From a virus, in IMG/VR virus record IMGVR_UViG_3300042889_000326, positions 1 through 58,706 of that record: DNA of 58,706 nt, one strand, 5' to 3'. The notes below the pieces were generated by a model. It saw only the letters and a list, made by a program, of their open reading frames with translations, was not told where the DNA came from and searched no databases. Each line of letters begins with the position of its first letter. The stretch's first letter is position 1. The translations under genes and the position numbers were made by a program. This document shows, piece by piece, positions 17,315 through 25,072 of this stretch.

Positions 17315-18798
17315 TGCCGATAATTAAAGTAGAAAAATTTGATGAAGCATATATCAGATTATTTTCAGATATGGGTACAGAGCAAGAATTATCAGAATTT
17401 TTCACCTTTGAAGTACCTGGTGCTAAATACATGCCATTATTTAAAGCAAAGCTTTGGGATGGTAAAATTAGACTATATAATCTCCAAACAAAAAAACTAT
17501 ATTCTGGTCTTATAGAGTATGTAAAAGAGTTTGCTTCTCTGAATGATTGTGAATTAGAAATTGCTGATAATATCTCTTATGATATGAATATTTCTATTGA
17601 TCAAGTTTTAGAATTTGCTAAGTCAATTAATCCTTGCTCAAAAGGAGTGCCTATTGAGATTAGAGATTATCAAATAGAAGCAGTTCATAGAGCATTGAAT
17701 ACCTGTAAAACTATTTTGTTAAGTCCAACAGCATCTGGAAAAAGTCTTATAATCTATACTATGTTAAGATGGTTTCTAAACATGGATTTAAAATGTATAA
17801 TTATTGTTCCAACAACTAGTTTAGTGGAACAGCTGTATTCTGATTTTGAAGACTATTCAACAGGTAATGGGTGGGTAACATCAGAAAATTGTCAGAAGTT
17901 ATATTCAGGATTAACCAAAGATTTCAAGTCTAATATCTTAATTACTACTTGGCAAAGCACATATAAGTTACCTAAAGATTGGTGCAATCAATTTGATGTT
18001 GTAATAGCTGATGAAGCACATTTAGCTAAAGCTGCAAGTATGACAGGCATGTTTGAAAAGATGACAAGTGTCAAATATAGGATTGGAACAACTGGAACAA
18101 TAGATAATGAAAAAATAAATCAGTTACAACTTGAAGGAATAATGGGACCAATCCATAGAGTTATAACTACTAAACAACTTATGGATTCTAATAGAGTTGT
18201 AAATTTAGATATCAAATGTGTTCTCCTGAACTATGATGCTCAAACTAGATTAGCATTAAATAAATGTTCTTATCAAGATGAAATTAATTTTATTGTTGGA
18301 CATGATAAACGTAATAGGTTTATAGCAAATCTTGCTTTAAAACAAGATGGTAATACTCTAGTGTTGTTTCAATATGTTGCTAAACATGGAAAGATACTAC
18401 ATAAGATGATTCAAGATAGAGCTGAAGATGGAAGAAAAATATTTTTTGTATCTGGAGAAGTTAAAACTGAAATTAGAGAACAGATAAGAAAAGCAACAGA
18501 TAATGAAACTAATGCAATTATAGTAGCTTCTTTTGCTGTATTCTCTACAGGTATTAATATTCCATCTGTTGAAAATATAATATTCTCTAGCCCAACTAAA
18601 TCTAAAATTAGAAATTTACAATCTATTGGAAGAGGTTTAAGACTTAGAGAAGGTAAATCTAGTTGTGTTCTATATGATATTGCAGATAATATTTCACATA
18701 AATCTTACAAAAATCATACATTGAAACATTTAGCAGAAAGAATCAAAACATATTCAGAAGAACAATTTGATTACAATATATATAACATAGATCTATAG
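17314..18798 (+). CDS. uvsW: UvsW RNA-DNA/DNA helicase
   Basis: Superfamily 2 helicase that unwinds R-loops and branched DNA and switches origin use from R-loop to recombination-dependent replication. The N-terminal DNA-binding domain (~1-100) has AKLWDGKIRLYN. Motif I is SPTASGKSLI (~142), motif II IADEAHLAKA (~230), motif III GTTGTID (~265) and motif VI QSIGRGLRLREG (~430). The 494 residues match T4 UvsW (503). The ATG overlaps the uvsY stop. The T4 gene is expressed late; no late box is visible immediately here. Confidence 0.94.
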   Translation: MPIIKVEKFDEAYIRLFSDMGTEQELSEFFTFEVPGAKYMPLFKAKLWDGKIRLYNLQTKKLYSGLIEYVKEFASLNDCELEIADNISYDMNISIDQVLEFAKSINPCSKGVPIEIRDYQIEAVHRALNTCKTILLSPTASGKSLIIYTMLRWFLNMDLKCIIIVPTTSLVEQLYSDFEDYSTGNGWVTSENCQKLYSGLTKDFKSNILITTWQSTYKLPKDWCNQFDVVIADEAHLAKAASMTGMFEKMTSVKYRIGTTGTIDNEKINQLQLEGIMGPIHRVITTKQLMDSNRVVNLDIKCVLLNYDAQTRLALNKCSYQDEINFIVGHDKRNRFIANLALKQDGNTLVLFQYVAKHGKILHKMIQDRAEDGRKIFFVSGEVKTEIREQIRKATDNETNAIIVASFAVFSTGINIPSVENIIFSSPTKSKIRNLQSIGRGLRLREGKSSCVLYDIADNISHKSYKNHTLKHLAERIKTYSEEQFDYNIYNIDL

Positions 18799-18801
18799 AT
18801 A

Positions 18802-18967
18802 TTTGAACGGAGCGAAGCGTAGTGAACATCCGTAGGATGCAAGAATCTCTGTTCAAAATGTTACATAAATCTATAAATATTTAACAATATATAGAATATT
18901 CAAATATTCAACAACTTGTACAAGCTTCTGTCCCCTTCGGGGTTCACTACGCTTTGCTCCGTTCAAA
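18802..18967 (+). repeat. Large inverted repeat, candidate ncRNA or bidirectional signal
   Basis: The only long gap (18799-19177) outside the RNA cluster contains two 26-base arms, 18802-18827 and 18942-18967. They pair perfectly apart from one G-T (core GAACGGAGCGAAGCG with CGCTTTGCTCCGTTC). The 114-base interior holds further hairpins: CATCC/GGATG (18827-18839), the palindrome CTTGTACAAG (18914-18923) and CCCC-TTC-GGGG (18932-18942). The domain is richer in GC than its surroundings. It may be a structured RNA, a processing/termination element at the end of the uvsW transcript, or part of an origin. No reading frame is present. Confidence 0.7.
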
Positions 18968-19009
18968 GATTTGTTGTTTTGTGTTCAAGCTGCTTTTAAA
19001 TATATTGAA

Positions 19010-19088
19010 CAAGCTATCTCATGACGGGACTACAGATATAGAATAACATGGAAATGCAAGCTTGTCAAACTTTTACATGAAAATAAAT
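19010..19088 (+). repeat. 79-bp dispersed repeat, copy B
   Basis: Second copy of the element at 3744-3822, same length. The 31 bases from CAAGCTATC to GATATA are identical and the 3' block GCAAGCTTGTCAAACTTTT is shared. The end pairing is better here (ACAAGCT with AGCTTGT, 7 bp). It lies between the large inverted repeat and the promoter of gene 55, so it is not simply a terminase leader. No coding capacity. Confidence 0.7.
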
Positions 19089-19124
19089 GTACTAACACAA
19101 CAAAAAACTAATAGCAAGTAAAGT

Positions 19125-19153
19125 TTTACAAATATAGAGAATTGTGCTATAAT
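19125..19153 (+). promoter_or_regulatory. Host-type promoter for gene 55
   Basis: TTTACA (19125-19130), 17-base spacer, TATAAT (19148-19153). This is a sigma70-like early or middle promoter directly upstream of the late sigma factor gene. Confidence 0.75.
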
Positions 19154-19177
19154 ATGTCATTAACTTGGAGATAAATT

Positions 19178-19717
19178 ATGAGTAGATACATTAATAATAA
19201 AGATTTTTTTAATGCATTAGTTGAAAGAAAAGAGCTACTAATAACAGCAGATAAAGAAGGTAATGATGTTCCTCAAATCTCTAATTATCTTGGAGAATGT
19301 ATTCTCAAAATAGCAAACAATCTTGCTAACAAAGGAAATTTCTGTGGATATTCTTTTAAAGATGAAATGATATCTGATGGTATAGAAAATTGTATGAAGT
19401 ATTTTGACAAGTTTGATGTTACAAAATCTTCTAATCCATTTTCTTATTATACTCAGATTATCTACTTTGCATATCTACGTAGAATTGCTAAAGAAAAACA
19501 ACAACACATTCTGAAACATAAAATTATCCAATCTATAGATAATATAGTATTTGATCTTCAAGGTCATGATGATGATATGGAATTTATCAATTCTTATAGA
19601 GAATTCCTGAAAGAGATTTCTAATACAGAGATACCTATAAAAATACGTAAAGAAAGAACACTTAAACATGAACCAGTTGCTGTTCATTCTCTAGAAGAAT
19701 TCTTTGGTGATGAATGA
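19178..19717 (+). CDS. 55: Late-gene sigma factor gp55
   Basis: T4-type sigma factor that directs host RNA polymerase to TATAAATA late promoters. The segment KYFDKFDVTKSSNPFSYYTQI with FAYLRRIAKEKQ (~70-110) is the sigma region 2-like promoter-recognition core. The C-terminus SLEEFFGDE is a hydrophobic/acidic sliding-clamp-binding tail, consistent with clamp-activated late transcription. The 179 residues match T4 gp55 (185). The ribosome binding site is TTGGAG. Confidence 0.93.
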   Translation: MSRYINNKDFFNALVERKELLITADKEGNDVPQISNYLGECILKIANNLANKGNFCGYSFKDEMISDGIENCMKYFDKFDVTKSSNPFSYYTQIIYFAYLRRIAKEKQQHILKHKIIQSIDNIVFDLQGHDDDMEFINSYREFLKEISNTEIPIKIRKERTLKHEPVAVHSLEEFFGDE

Positions 19718-19741
19718 AAATATGTCTTCAATAGAACTGCT

Positions 19742-20005
19742 TTAGATCTGGATAATATTTTGATAAATTTCCTTTATCAAATGTAATGCGTGATCGACTA
19801 TGGATGTATCATAGTATAAATCAGAAAACCATATCGTCTCAACAAATTGCCTACCGTGTTTGTTAATATGAGCATTCCAATAAACACCGGAACCAAGATA
19901 TTTTATATGGTTGGGTGATGTAGTTTTGCCAAAGTATTTTTTCTTAGTAATAGAATGTTGTTTGATGTAAAGACGAGTTGGTATGATGGGTGTATAAATA
20001 TTCAT
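19742..20005 (-). pseudogene. Truncated GIY-YIG homing endonuclease
   Basis: The only minus-strand gene. 87 residues align with the first part of the GIY-YIG enzyme at 25173: RLYIKQHSITKKKYFGKTT against TYLYVKTHNITNLKYFGKTT, then GSGVYWNAHINKHG against GSGKYWTRHINKHG. The frame stops where the nuclease domain would continue, and no DNA-binding region follows. It keeps an AAGGAG ribosome binding site and an upstream late promoter. It is probably a decayed homing gene between genes 55 and 47, though a short peptide could still be made. Confidence 0.75.
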
Positions 20006-20064
20006 GCTGATACTCCTTAATAGTTTTAGAATAGGTAGATATGTCCAGTATCGTGACCTATAAT

Positions 20065-20072
20065 TATTTATA
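20065..20072 (-). promoter_or_regulatory. Late promoter box on the minus strand
   Basis: Read on the minus strand, TTTGTATAAATAATTATAGG lies 60 bases before the GIY-YIG remnant. The stretch before it (TAGTGAGTTTTCAA) matches the sequence before the GIY-YIG gene at 25173 almost base for base. Downstream, GATACT and AGTATC flank the ribosome binding site and could pair. Confidence 0.6.
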
Positions 20073-20090
20073 CAAATTGAAAACTCACTA

Positions 20091-20119
20091 TTTACTTTTA
20101 GGAAAATCTATAGTATAAT
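20091..20119 (+). promoter_or_regulatory. Host-type promoter for genes 47-46
   Basis: TTTACT (20091-20096), 17 bases, TATAAT (20114-20119), 35 bases before the inferred start of gene 47. It faces away from the minus-strand remnant. Confidence 0.75.
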
Positions 20120-20153
20120 AAGCAGAGTAATATAAATCATAAAGGAGAATCTT

Positions 20154-21206
20154 ATTAAAATCTGTCTACTTGGCGATGCCCACCTAGGAATTCAAAGTGC
20201 GAATCCTAACTTTATCTCATATTTTGATAAATTTTATACTAACGTCTTTATGCCATATCTAATCGATAATCACATCAAAACCGTGTTCCAACTAGGAGAT
20301 CTCTTTGATAAGAGACGTTCTATAGATTTTCTTTCGTTGGCTGAGAGCAAGAGGTTTCTATTCAAACCTTTGCAAAAAGCAGGAATTAATTTCCATACTA
20401 TTCTAGGTAACCATGATTTATATTACAGAGAATCCTTATCAATAAACTCAACAGGATTGTTGCTTGGCGAATTTGATAATATTCATATGTACGACAAACC
20501 AACTAAGGTTATGTTTGATGAAACGTCTATTGATGTTATACCTTGGATATGTAAAGAGAATGAATTAGATATATTTGAGTTTATGTGTGGTAGTAAATCT
20601 GATTTATGTTTTGGGCATTTTGCCATACTTGGTTTTAGTATGCAAAAGGGTATGAAATCACACGAAGGAATATCTACCGATCTATTTGCTAAGTATGAAA
20701 AGGTTTTCTCTGGTCATTTTCATACAAGGTCTGATAAAGAGAATATTCTTTATGTCGGAACACCATACGATAACACATATGCCGACTTGAACGACCCAAA
20801 AGGATTTCATATATTCGATACCGAAACTAGACAAACAGAATTCATTAAGAATCCATATACAATGTTTATCAGGCATGAATATGATGATGTAAAGAATGAT
20901 TATAATACTATAGATATGTCACAATTTCATCATAAGTATGTGAAAATTGTAGTTACTAATAAAACTGATTTTTATATGTTTGATAAGTTTTTGAAGAAAC
21001 TTTATGATGCAGATACATATGAAATAAAGATTCTAGAAGATCTATCAGACTTCTCAGAAGGTATTGTTGATACAGAAGAAGTTAGTATAGAAAACACTCT
21101 TGATGTACTTGAGCATTATGTTGATTCCGTGACTGATGAATCTAATCAAGAAAAGATTAAAACATTCATGAAAAGTTTATATTTAGAGGCACTTGAGATT
21201 CAATGA
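20154..21206 (+). CDS. 47: Recombination nuclease subunit gp47, apparent AUU start
   Basis: Mre11/SbcD-type metallophosphoesterase, partner of gp46 in end resection and host DNA degradation. Motifs are GDAH (residues 7-10), GDLFDKR (~47), GNHD (~84) and GHFHTR (~186). The first ATG, at 20250, would remove the metal-binding GDAH motif. The frame continues upstream as IKICLLGDAHLGIQSANP and has no ATG, GTG or TTG, but ATT at 20154 lies 6 bases after AAAGGAG. I therefore place the start at ATT. The resulting 350 residues fit T4 gp47 (339). The stop overlaps the gene 46 start by 4 bases. Confidence 0.85.
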   Translation: MKICLLGDAHLGIQSANPNFISYFDKFYTNVFMPYLIDNHIKTVFQLGDLFDKRRSIDFLSLAESKRFLFKPLQKAGINFHTILGNHDLYYRESLSINSTGLLLGEFDNIHMYDKPTKVMFDETSIDVIPWICKENELDIFEFMCGSKSDLCFGHFAILGFSMQKGMKSHEGISTDLFAKYEKVFSGHFHTRSDKENILYVGTPYDNTYADLNDPKGFHIFDTETRQTEFIKNPYTMFIRHEYDDVKNDYNTIDMSQFHHKYVKIVVTNKTDFYMFDKFLKKLYDADTYEIKILEDLSDFSEGIVDTEEVSIENTLDVLEHYVDSVTDESNQEKIKTFMKSLYLEALEIQ

Positions 21207-21439
21207 TATTATTTAAGAATATTGAATATAAAAACTTCCTATCAACAGGTAATGTAACCAATAGAATTTCTCTTAATGAGAACAATACTACATTGCTAGT
21301 TGGTAAAAATGGTCACGGAAAGTGTGTTTGTATAAATACACCTATAAAGATCCAGAATAAAAAAACTGGAGAAATAATAGAAACTACTATAGGTGAACTT
21401 TATGCACAAGAGAAACAGAACAACGGAAGAAAAGATTGA
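21203..21439 (+). CDS. 46: gp46 N-terminal fragment fused to N-intein
   Basis: Residues 1-40 are the start of gp46 (Rad50/SbcC-type ATPase): LFKNIEYKNFLSTGNVTNRI, then LLVGKNGHGK, the Walker A loop up to its lysine. Cys at 21323 begins an intein: CVCINTPIKIQNKKTGEIIE is a block-A sequence with nucleophilic Cys1. The frame stops after 38 intein residues. The matching C-intein is in a separate gene at 22438, so gp46 must be made by trans-splicing. The N-intein is short, like the atypically split phage inteins of the AceL-TerL class. It begins inside the gp47 stop (ATGA). Confidence 0.9.
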   Translation: MILFKNIEYKNFLSTGNVTNRISLNENNTTLLVGKNGHGKCVCINTPIKIQNKKTGEIIETTIGELYAQEKQNNGRKD

Positions 21440-22454
21440 AGATTGTTTAGATAATGCTATTAGAAATCTGCATCCTAAATTTAGGGAAGATCTATATCAA
21501 GTATTATTAAATAATCCAGAGAAAGCAAAAAGTGTATCTAAGAGTAAACAATTTATATATACTTTATATAAGTTTCCAGAACTAGGTATATTTACTAAAG
21601 AATATTGGCTTGCAAGAGGTTGGAGTGAGAGTGAATCTAACTATAAATCTAAACAAAGTAACACTAGAAAGAAAGTTCCATCTCCGTTTTCTAAGGAATT
21701 TTGGTTAGAAAAGATAAACCCAAACACATACACTTTATATTCAGAAATAGAAGCGGATTATAAGAGAAATTCTCAAAGACCGATACGAAAAGAATATTGG
21801 TTAGAGCTAGGACACTCTGAGCAAGAATCTATAGAATTGGCATTGCAACAAAAAGTTAGTAATAATAATTCTGGTGCTATATCTAGTGGGTCAAAAGATG
21901 AAGATTTATATAAATCAGTGTCTCCTAGATGTAAAGAATATTATATGTTACGAGGATTTACAGAAGAAGAATCTATTGATAAAGTGTCTGACGCTCAAGC
22001 AACATTTTCTAAAAATAAATGTATAGAAAAATATGGAACAGAAGAGGGTACTAAAATATGGCAAGAGCGCCAAGATAACTGGCAGAAAACTTTGTCCTCT
22101 AAAACTGAGGAAGAACAGGATTATATAAACAGAAGTAAAGCAACCAAAATAAACTATAGAACATTATGGGATAAAGATTTAAATACGTCTGGAATTCTTT
22201 ATTTACTAAAAGTGTATAAAGATGAAGAAGTGTTTTATAAAATAGGGATAACAACTAAAACTATACGACAGAGATATAATGGTTACACAATAGGTGGTTA
22301 TGATTATGAAATTATTAAAACTGTTAGTGATACTATCCACAAATGTTTTTTAATGGAACAAGATATCATTAAGAGTAATAAATCTATTAGATATAACCCT
22401 AATGAAAAATTTGAAGGTTGGACGGAGTGTTTTATAAATGAGCCAGTTATCTGA
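21402..22454 (+). CDS. Homing endonuclease inside the split gp46 gene
   Basis: About 350 residues in a different frame from both gp46 halves. I choose ATG 21402 (AGGTGA 7 bases upstream); GTG 21393 is an alternative. Residues ~50-190 contain three or four repeats around (F/I)xKE(Y/F)WLExGxSExES, probably DNA-binding modules, followed by KCIEKYGTEEGTKIWQERQ, seen in many homing enzymes. The C-terminal ~80 residues (GILYLLKVYKDEEVFYKIGITTKTIRQRY) look like a GIY-YIG/T5orf172-type nuclease. It overlaps the N-intein end by 38 bases and the C-intein start by 17, the tight packing expected of an endonuclease gene that invaded an intein and split it. Confidence 0.8.
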   Translation: MHKRNRTTEEKIEDCLDNAIRNLHPKFREDLYQVLLNNPEKAKSVSKSKQFIYTLYKFPELGIFTKEYWLARGWSESESNYKSKQSNTRKKVPSPFSKEFWLEKINPNTYTLYSEIEADYKRNSQRPIRKEYWLELGHSEQESIELALQQKVSNNNSGAISSGSKDEDLYKSVSPRCKEYYMLRGFTEEESIDKVSDAQATFSKNKCIEKYGTEEGTKIWQERQDNWQKTLSSKTEEEQDYINRSKATKINYRTLWDKDLNTSGILYLLKVYKDEEVFYKIGITTKTIRQRYNGYTIGGYDYEIIKTVSDTIHKCFLMEQDIIKSNKSIRYNPNEKFEGWTECFINEPVI

Positions 22455-24405
22455 AATAACAAATCGTAAGTTTATTGAAAGTTTTGAAGTGAATGAATGG
22501 AATATTGAAACGGATAAGGGGTGGTCTCCAATTACCCATATTCATAAAACTATCCCTTATCAAGAATGGTTATTAGTTACTGAATCGGGGTTTAGGTTAG
22601 AATGTGCTGATACGCATATTGTTTTTGATGAAAACTTCGCTGAGTTATATGTAAAAGATTGTATACCATTTGTCACTAGAATTATAACTAAATCTGGAAT
22701 TGAAACAATTGTGGAGGTTTCTAATATAGAAACCAAATCTAGTATGTATGATTTAACTATCGATTCTAACGACCATAGATTTTATACTGGAAGAATATTA
22801 TCTCATAACTCAACTATAATAGATGCGTTAACTTTCTCTCTGTTTGGAAAACCATTTAGAAATATAAGCAAAAACCAATTGATCAATTCTATCAATGGAA
22901 AAGCTACTCTAGTAACAATAGAATTTGATGTTGCTGGAAGTTCTTATAAAGTTATAAGAGGAATCAAACCAAACATATTTGAAATATGGAAAAATGGTGA
23001 GATGATTAATCAGGATGCTTCTGTAAGAGATTATCAGACTGTACTTGAACAACAAATTCTGAAGATGAATTATCGGGCATTTACTCAAATAGTTATTCTA
23101 GGTGCCGCAACTTTTGTCCCATTCATGCAATTAACTGCATCCAATAGAAGAGAAGTTATTGAGGATATTCTAGATATTAGAATTTTCAGTAATATGAATA
23201 TCATTCTAAAAGATAAAATTCAAAGCACTAAGAAAGCTATAGATGCTATTGATACTAATATACTACTAGTTAAATCCACTGTAGAGAATCAAAAGAAGTT
23301 GATTGATACAATGATGGCTAGTAAACAATCTCATATTGAAAGTGTTCAAAGTAGAATTGATAACAACAAACAAGAGATAAAATTAACTAAAACAAAATCA
23401 TTAGATATCATTAAAACTATTAATGATTTACAACAGCAAATTGTTGATGGTGTTTCTATACAGGAAACTATTTCTTGTGCAAAGGGTATGATCAGAAATA
23501 TTGAACATAGCAATAGCATAACTAAGAAATCTCTAGGTTTTTTTGATACGAATGACAATTGTCCATCATGTGCACAAAATATTTCGCATGAACACAAAAC
23601 ATCAATAAGAGATATATTGCAGATAGATTATGATTTGAATTTAGTAGAACTAGAAGAGTTGCAACAAGAATTAGAAAGATGTAATATCCGTAAAGCTGAA
23701 ATTGATAACATCACCGCAGAAGTTCTTGATGCAAAGAAAGTTATACATGGACATAAGTTTACAATTCTAGCATTGGAACAACAAATTGTAAATCTTGAAG
23801 AAGATATAAAAAATGCATTAAAAGACCAAGGTAACATAGATCTAGAACGTGATAAGTTAAAAGCATATGCCTCTGAAGCAATAGAGAATATCAATGCTAA
23901 GACCTTGTTACAAGAGCAAAGGAGCATTGAAGATATTGCTTCAGTTCTTCTAAAAGATACAGGAATTAAAACTGCAGTTATCCGCGAATATCTTCCAGCA
24001 ATGAATACTCTTATAAATAGGTATCTAACTGCAATGGATTTTTATGTATCATTTGAACTAGATGAATCATTTAATGAATCTATCAAATCTAGATATAGAG
24101 ATAATTTTACTTATGCTAGTTTCTCGGAAGGTGAGAAGAAAAGATTAGATCTTGCTATACTATTTGCATGGAGAGAAATTGCTAGACTGAAGAATTCTGC
24201 TAACACTAATCTATTGGTATTGGATGAAGTTCTGGAGGGATCACTTGACATCAATGGTACAGACTATATAATGACATTGCTATCTTCATTAGGTGATGAT
24301 ATTAATGTTTTTGTCATCAGCCATAATGTTGATCAGATTCAGGATAAGTTTGATAAGATTCTAACTGTAGAAAAGAAACATGATTTCAGTGAAATAAAAG
24401 ATTGA
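22438..24405 (+). CDS. 46: C-intein fused to gp46 C-terminal fragment
   Basis: Residues 1-124 are a C-intein: IETDKGWSPITHIHKT, block B ECADTHIVFDE with conserved His, block F SSMYDLTIDSNDHRFYTG and the terminal ILSHN. The next residue, Ser at 22810, is both the +1 splice nucleophile and the Ser of Walker A (GK|S). The remaining 531 residues are gp46: LFGKPFRNISKNQL, coiled coils, a CPSC zinc hook (~380 of this product), and the ABC signature FSEGEKKRLDLAILFAW with Walker B LLVLDEVLEGSLD. Ligation with the 40-residue N-extein gives 571 residues (T4 gp46 is 560). Without splicing neither half has a complete ATP site. Confidence 0.92.
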   Translation: MSQLSEITNRKFIESFEVNEWNIETDKGWSPITHIHKTIPYQEWLLVTESGFRLECADTHIVFDENFAELYVKDCIPFVTRIITKSGIETIVEVSNIETKSSMYDLTIDSNDHRFYTGRILSHNSTIIDALTFSLFGKPFRNISKNQLINSINGKATLVTIEFDVAGSSYKVIRGIKPNIFEIWKNGEMINQDASVRDYQTVLEQQILKMNYRAFTQIVILGAATFVPFMQLTASNRREVIEDILDIRIFSNMNIILKDKIQSTKKAIDAIDTNILLVKSTVENQKKLIDTMMASKQSHIESVQSRIDNNKQEIKLTKTKSLDIIKTINDLQQQIVDGVSIQETISCAKGMIRNIEHSNSITKKSLGFFDTNDNCPSCAQNISHEHKTSIRDILQIDYDLNLVELEELQQELERCNIRKAEIDNITAEVLDAKKVIHGHKFTILALEQQIVNLEEDIKNALKDQGNIDLERDKLKAYASEAIENINAKTLLQEQRSIEDIASVLLKDTGIKTAVIREYLPAMNTLINRYLTAMDFYVSFELDESFNESIKSRYRDNFTYASFSEGEKKRLDLAILFAWREIARLKNSANTNLLVLDEVLEGSLDINGTDYIMTLLSSLGDDINVFVISHNVDQIQDKFDKILTVEKKHDFSEIKD

Positions 24406-24430
24406 CAAAACCAAACCTCCATGCTATACT
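24402..24430 (+). promoter_or_regulatory. Host-type promoter
   Basis: TTGACA (24402-24407), which overlaps the gene 46 stop, 17 bases, TATACT (24425-24430). It drives the small-gene group that follows. Confidence 0.8.
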
Positions 24431-24457
24431 ATGTAATCATTGAATAGGAATTTAATT

Positions 24458-24613
24458 ATGAGAAAAAGAAATCCCAAGACCACAATTACTGGTCAAGCAA
24501 GAATCAAACCTTTGTCAATACCTCAACTGGAAAAATTGTTGGAAACAACTAAACGTCCAAGAGATAAAGATAAAGTAGTAAACCGTATTAAAATTTTGAA
24601 ATCAAGAGTATAA
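24458..24613 (+). CDS. Small basic conserved phage protein
   Basis: 51 residues, MRKRNPKTTITGQARIKPLS at the start, then QLEKLLETTKRPRDKDKVVNRI. It resembles small basic proteins found near recombination genes in many T4-like phages. The high Lys/Arg content suggests nucleic acid binding, but function is unknown. The ribosome binding site is TAGGAA; the next gene starts 3 bases after its stop. Confidence 0.65.
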   Translation: MRKRNPKTTITGQARIKPLSIPQLEKLLETTKRPRDKDKVVNRIKILKSRV

Positions 24614-24616
24614 GGT

Positions 24617-24805
24617 ATGAAAGCGACTGATAAGTTAAAAAAAGTAGATGATTCTCTGACTATTAATATGTATGATAATGGCTATATGGTTCAAATAACA
24701 GGTAGAGATTCTGAAGATGATTGGGTAACTTTGAAAATTATGTGTGATTCTTTAGAGAAAGTAAATGCTCTGGTAGCTGAAATTTCGGCATTACCAAGAG
24801 ATTAA
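24617..24805 (+). CDS. Small conserved hypothetical protein
   Basis: 62 residues (MKATDKLKKVDDSLTINMYD, then GYMVQITGRDSEDDW). The pattern of hydrophobic residues suggests a small beta-rich or ferredoxin-like fold. Similar short proteins occur in T4-like phages beside the preceding gene. Function is unknown. It is coupled to its neighbour with a 3-base gap. Confidence 0.65.
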   Translation: MKATDKLKKVDDSLTINMYDNGYMVQITGRDSEDDWVTLKIMCDSLEKVNALVAEISALPRD

Positions 24806-24824
24806 TAATTAATTAGGAGTTAAA

Positions 24825-25058
24825 ATGAAAAAAGTATTATTAGCAACAATGGTTGCAATGTTAGTCGTAGGTTGTGCAAGCAATGGTGATGTTGCGGATC
24901 TTCAAGCTCAAGTAGATTTATTGAAAACTTCTACTGCTGCTCAGATTGAAGCATCTACAGTAAAAGCTGGTTCAATGTGTACTGCTCATTGTGACAAAAG
25001 TGATAAAGATATGAATGATAAATTGGATTCTTTGTTTAAGAAATCAATGACTAAATAG
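24825..25058 (+). CDS. Lpp-like outer-membrane lipoprotein
   Basis: 77 residues. MKKVLLATMVAMLVVGC is a lipoprotein signal with lipobox VVGC; the mature part is CASNGDVADLQAQVDLLK with heptad spacing, alanine-rich, then a Lys-rich end KKSMTK. Length, lipobox, heptads and C-terminal Lys all resemble bacterial Lpp (78 residues), which trimerises and whose terminal Lys is linked to peptidoglycan. The interior CTAHCDKSDKD adds two Cys not found in E. coli Lpp. A phage copy could stiffen the infected cell's envelope, affect lysis timing or alter adsorption. AGGAG precedes the start. Confidence 0.7.
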   Translation: MKKVLLATMVAMLVVGCASNGDVADLQAQVDLLKTSTAAQIEASTVKAGSMCTAHCDKSDKDMNDKLDSLFKKSMTK

Positions 25059-25072
25059 TGAATTTTCAATTT

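Noticed and set aside
23346-23927. Minus-strand frames with Cys/Leu-rich sequence opposite gp46
   Set aside because: They are complements of coiled-coil coding sequence and have no initiation signals.
21203-24405. Group I intron or simple frameshift in gene 46
   Set aside because: The coding sequence at both junctions is intein blocks A, B, F and G with Cys1 and terminal HN, not an intron core, and a separate homing gene fills the gap.
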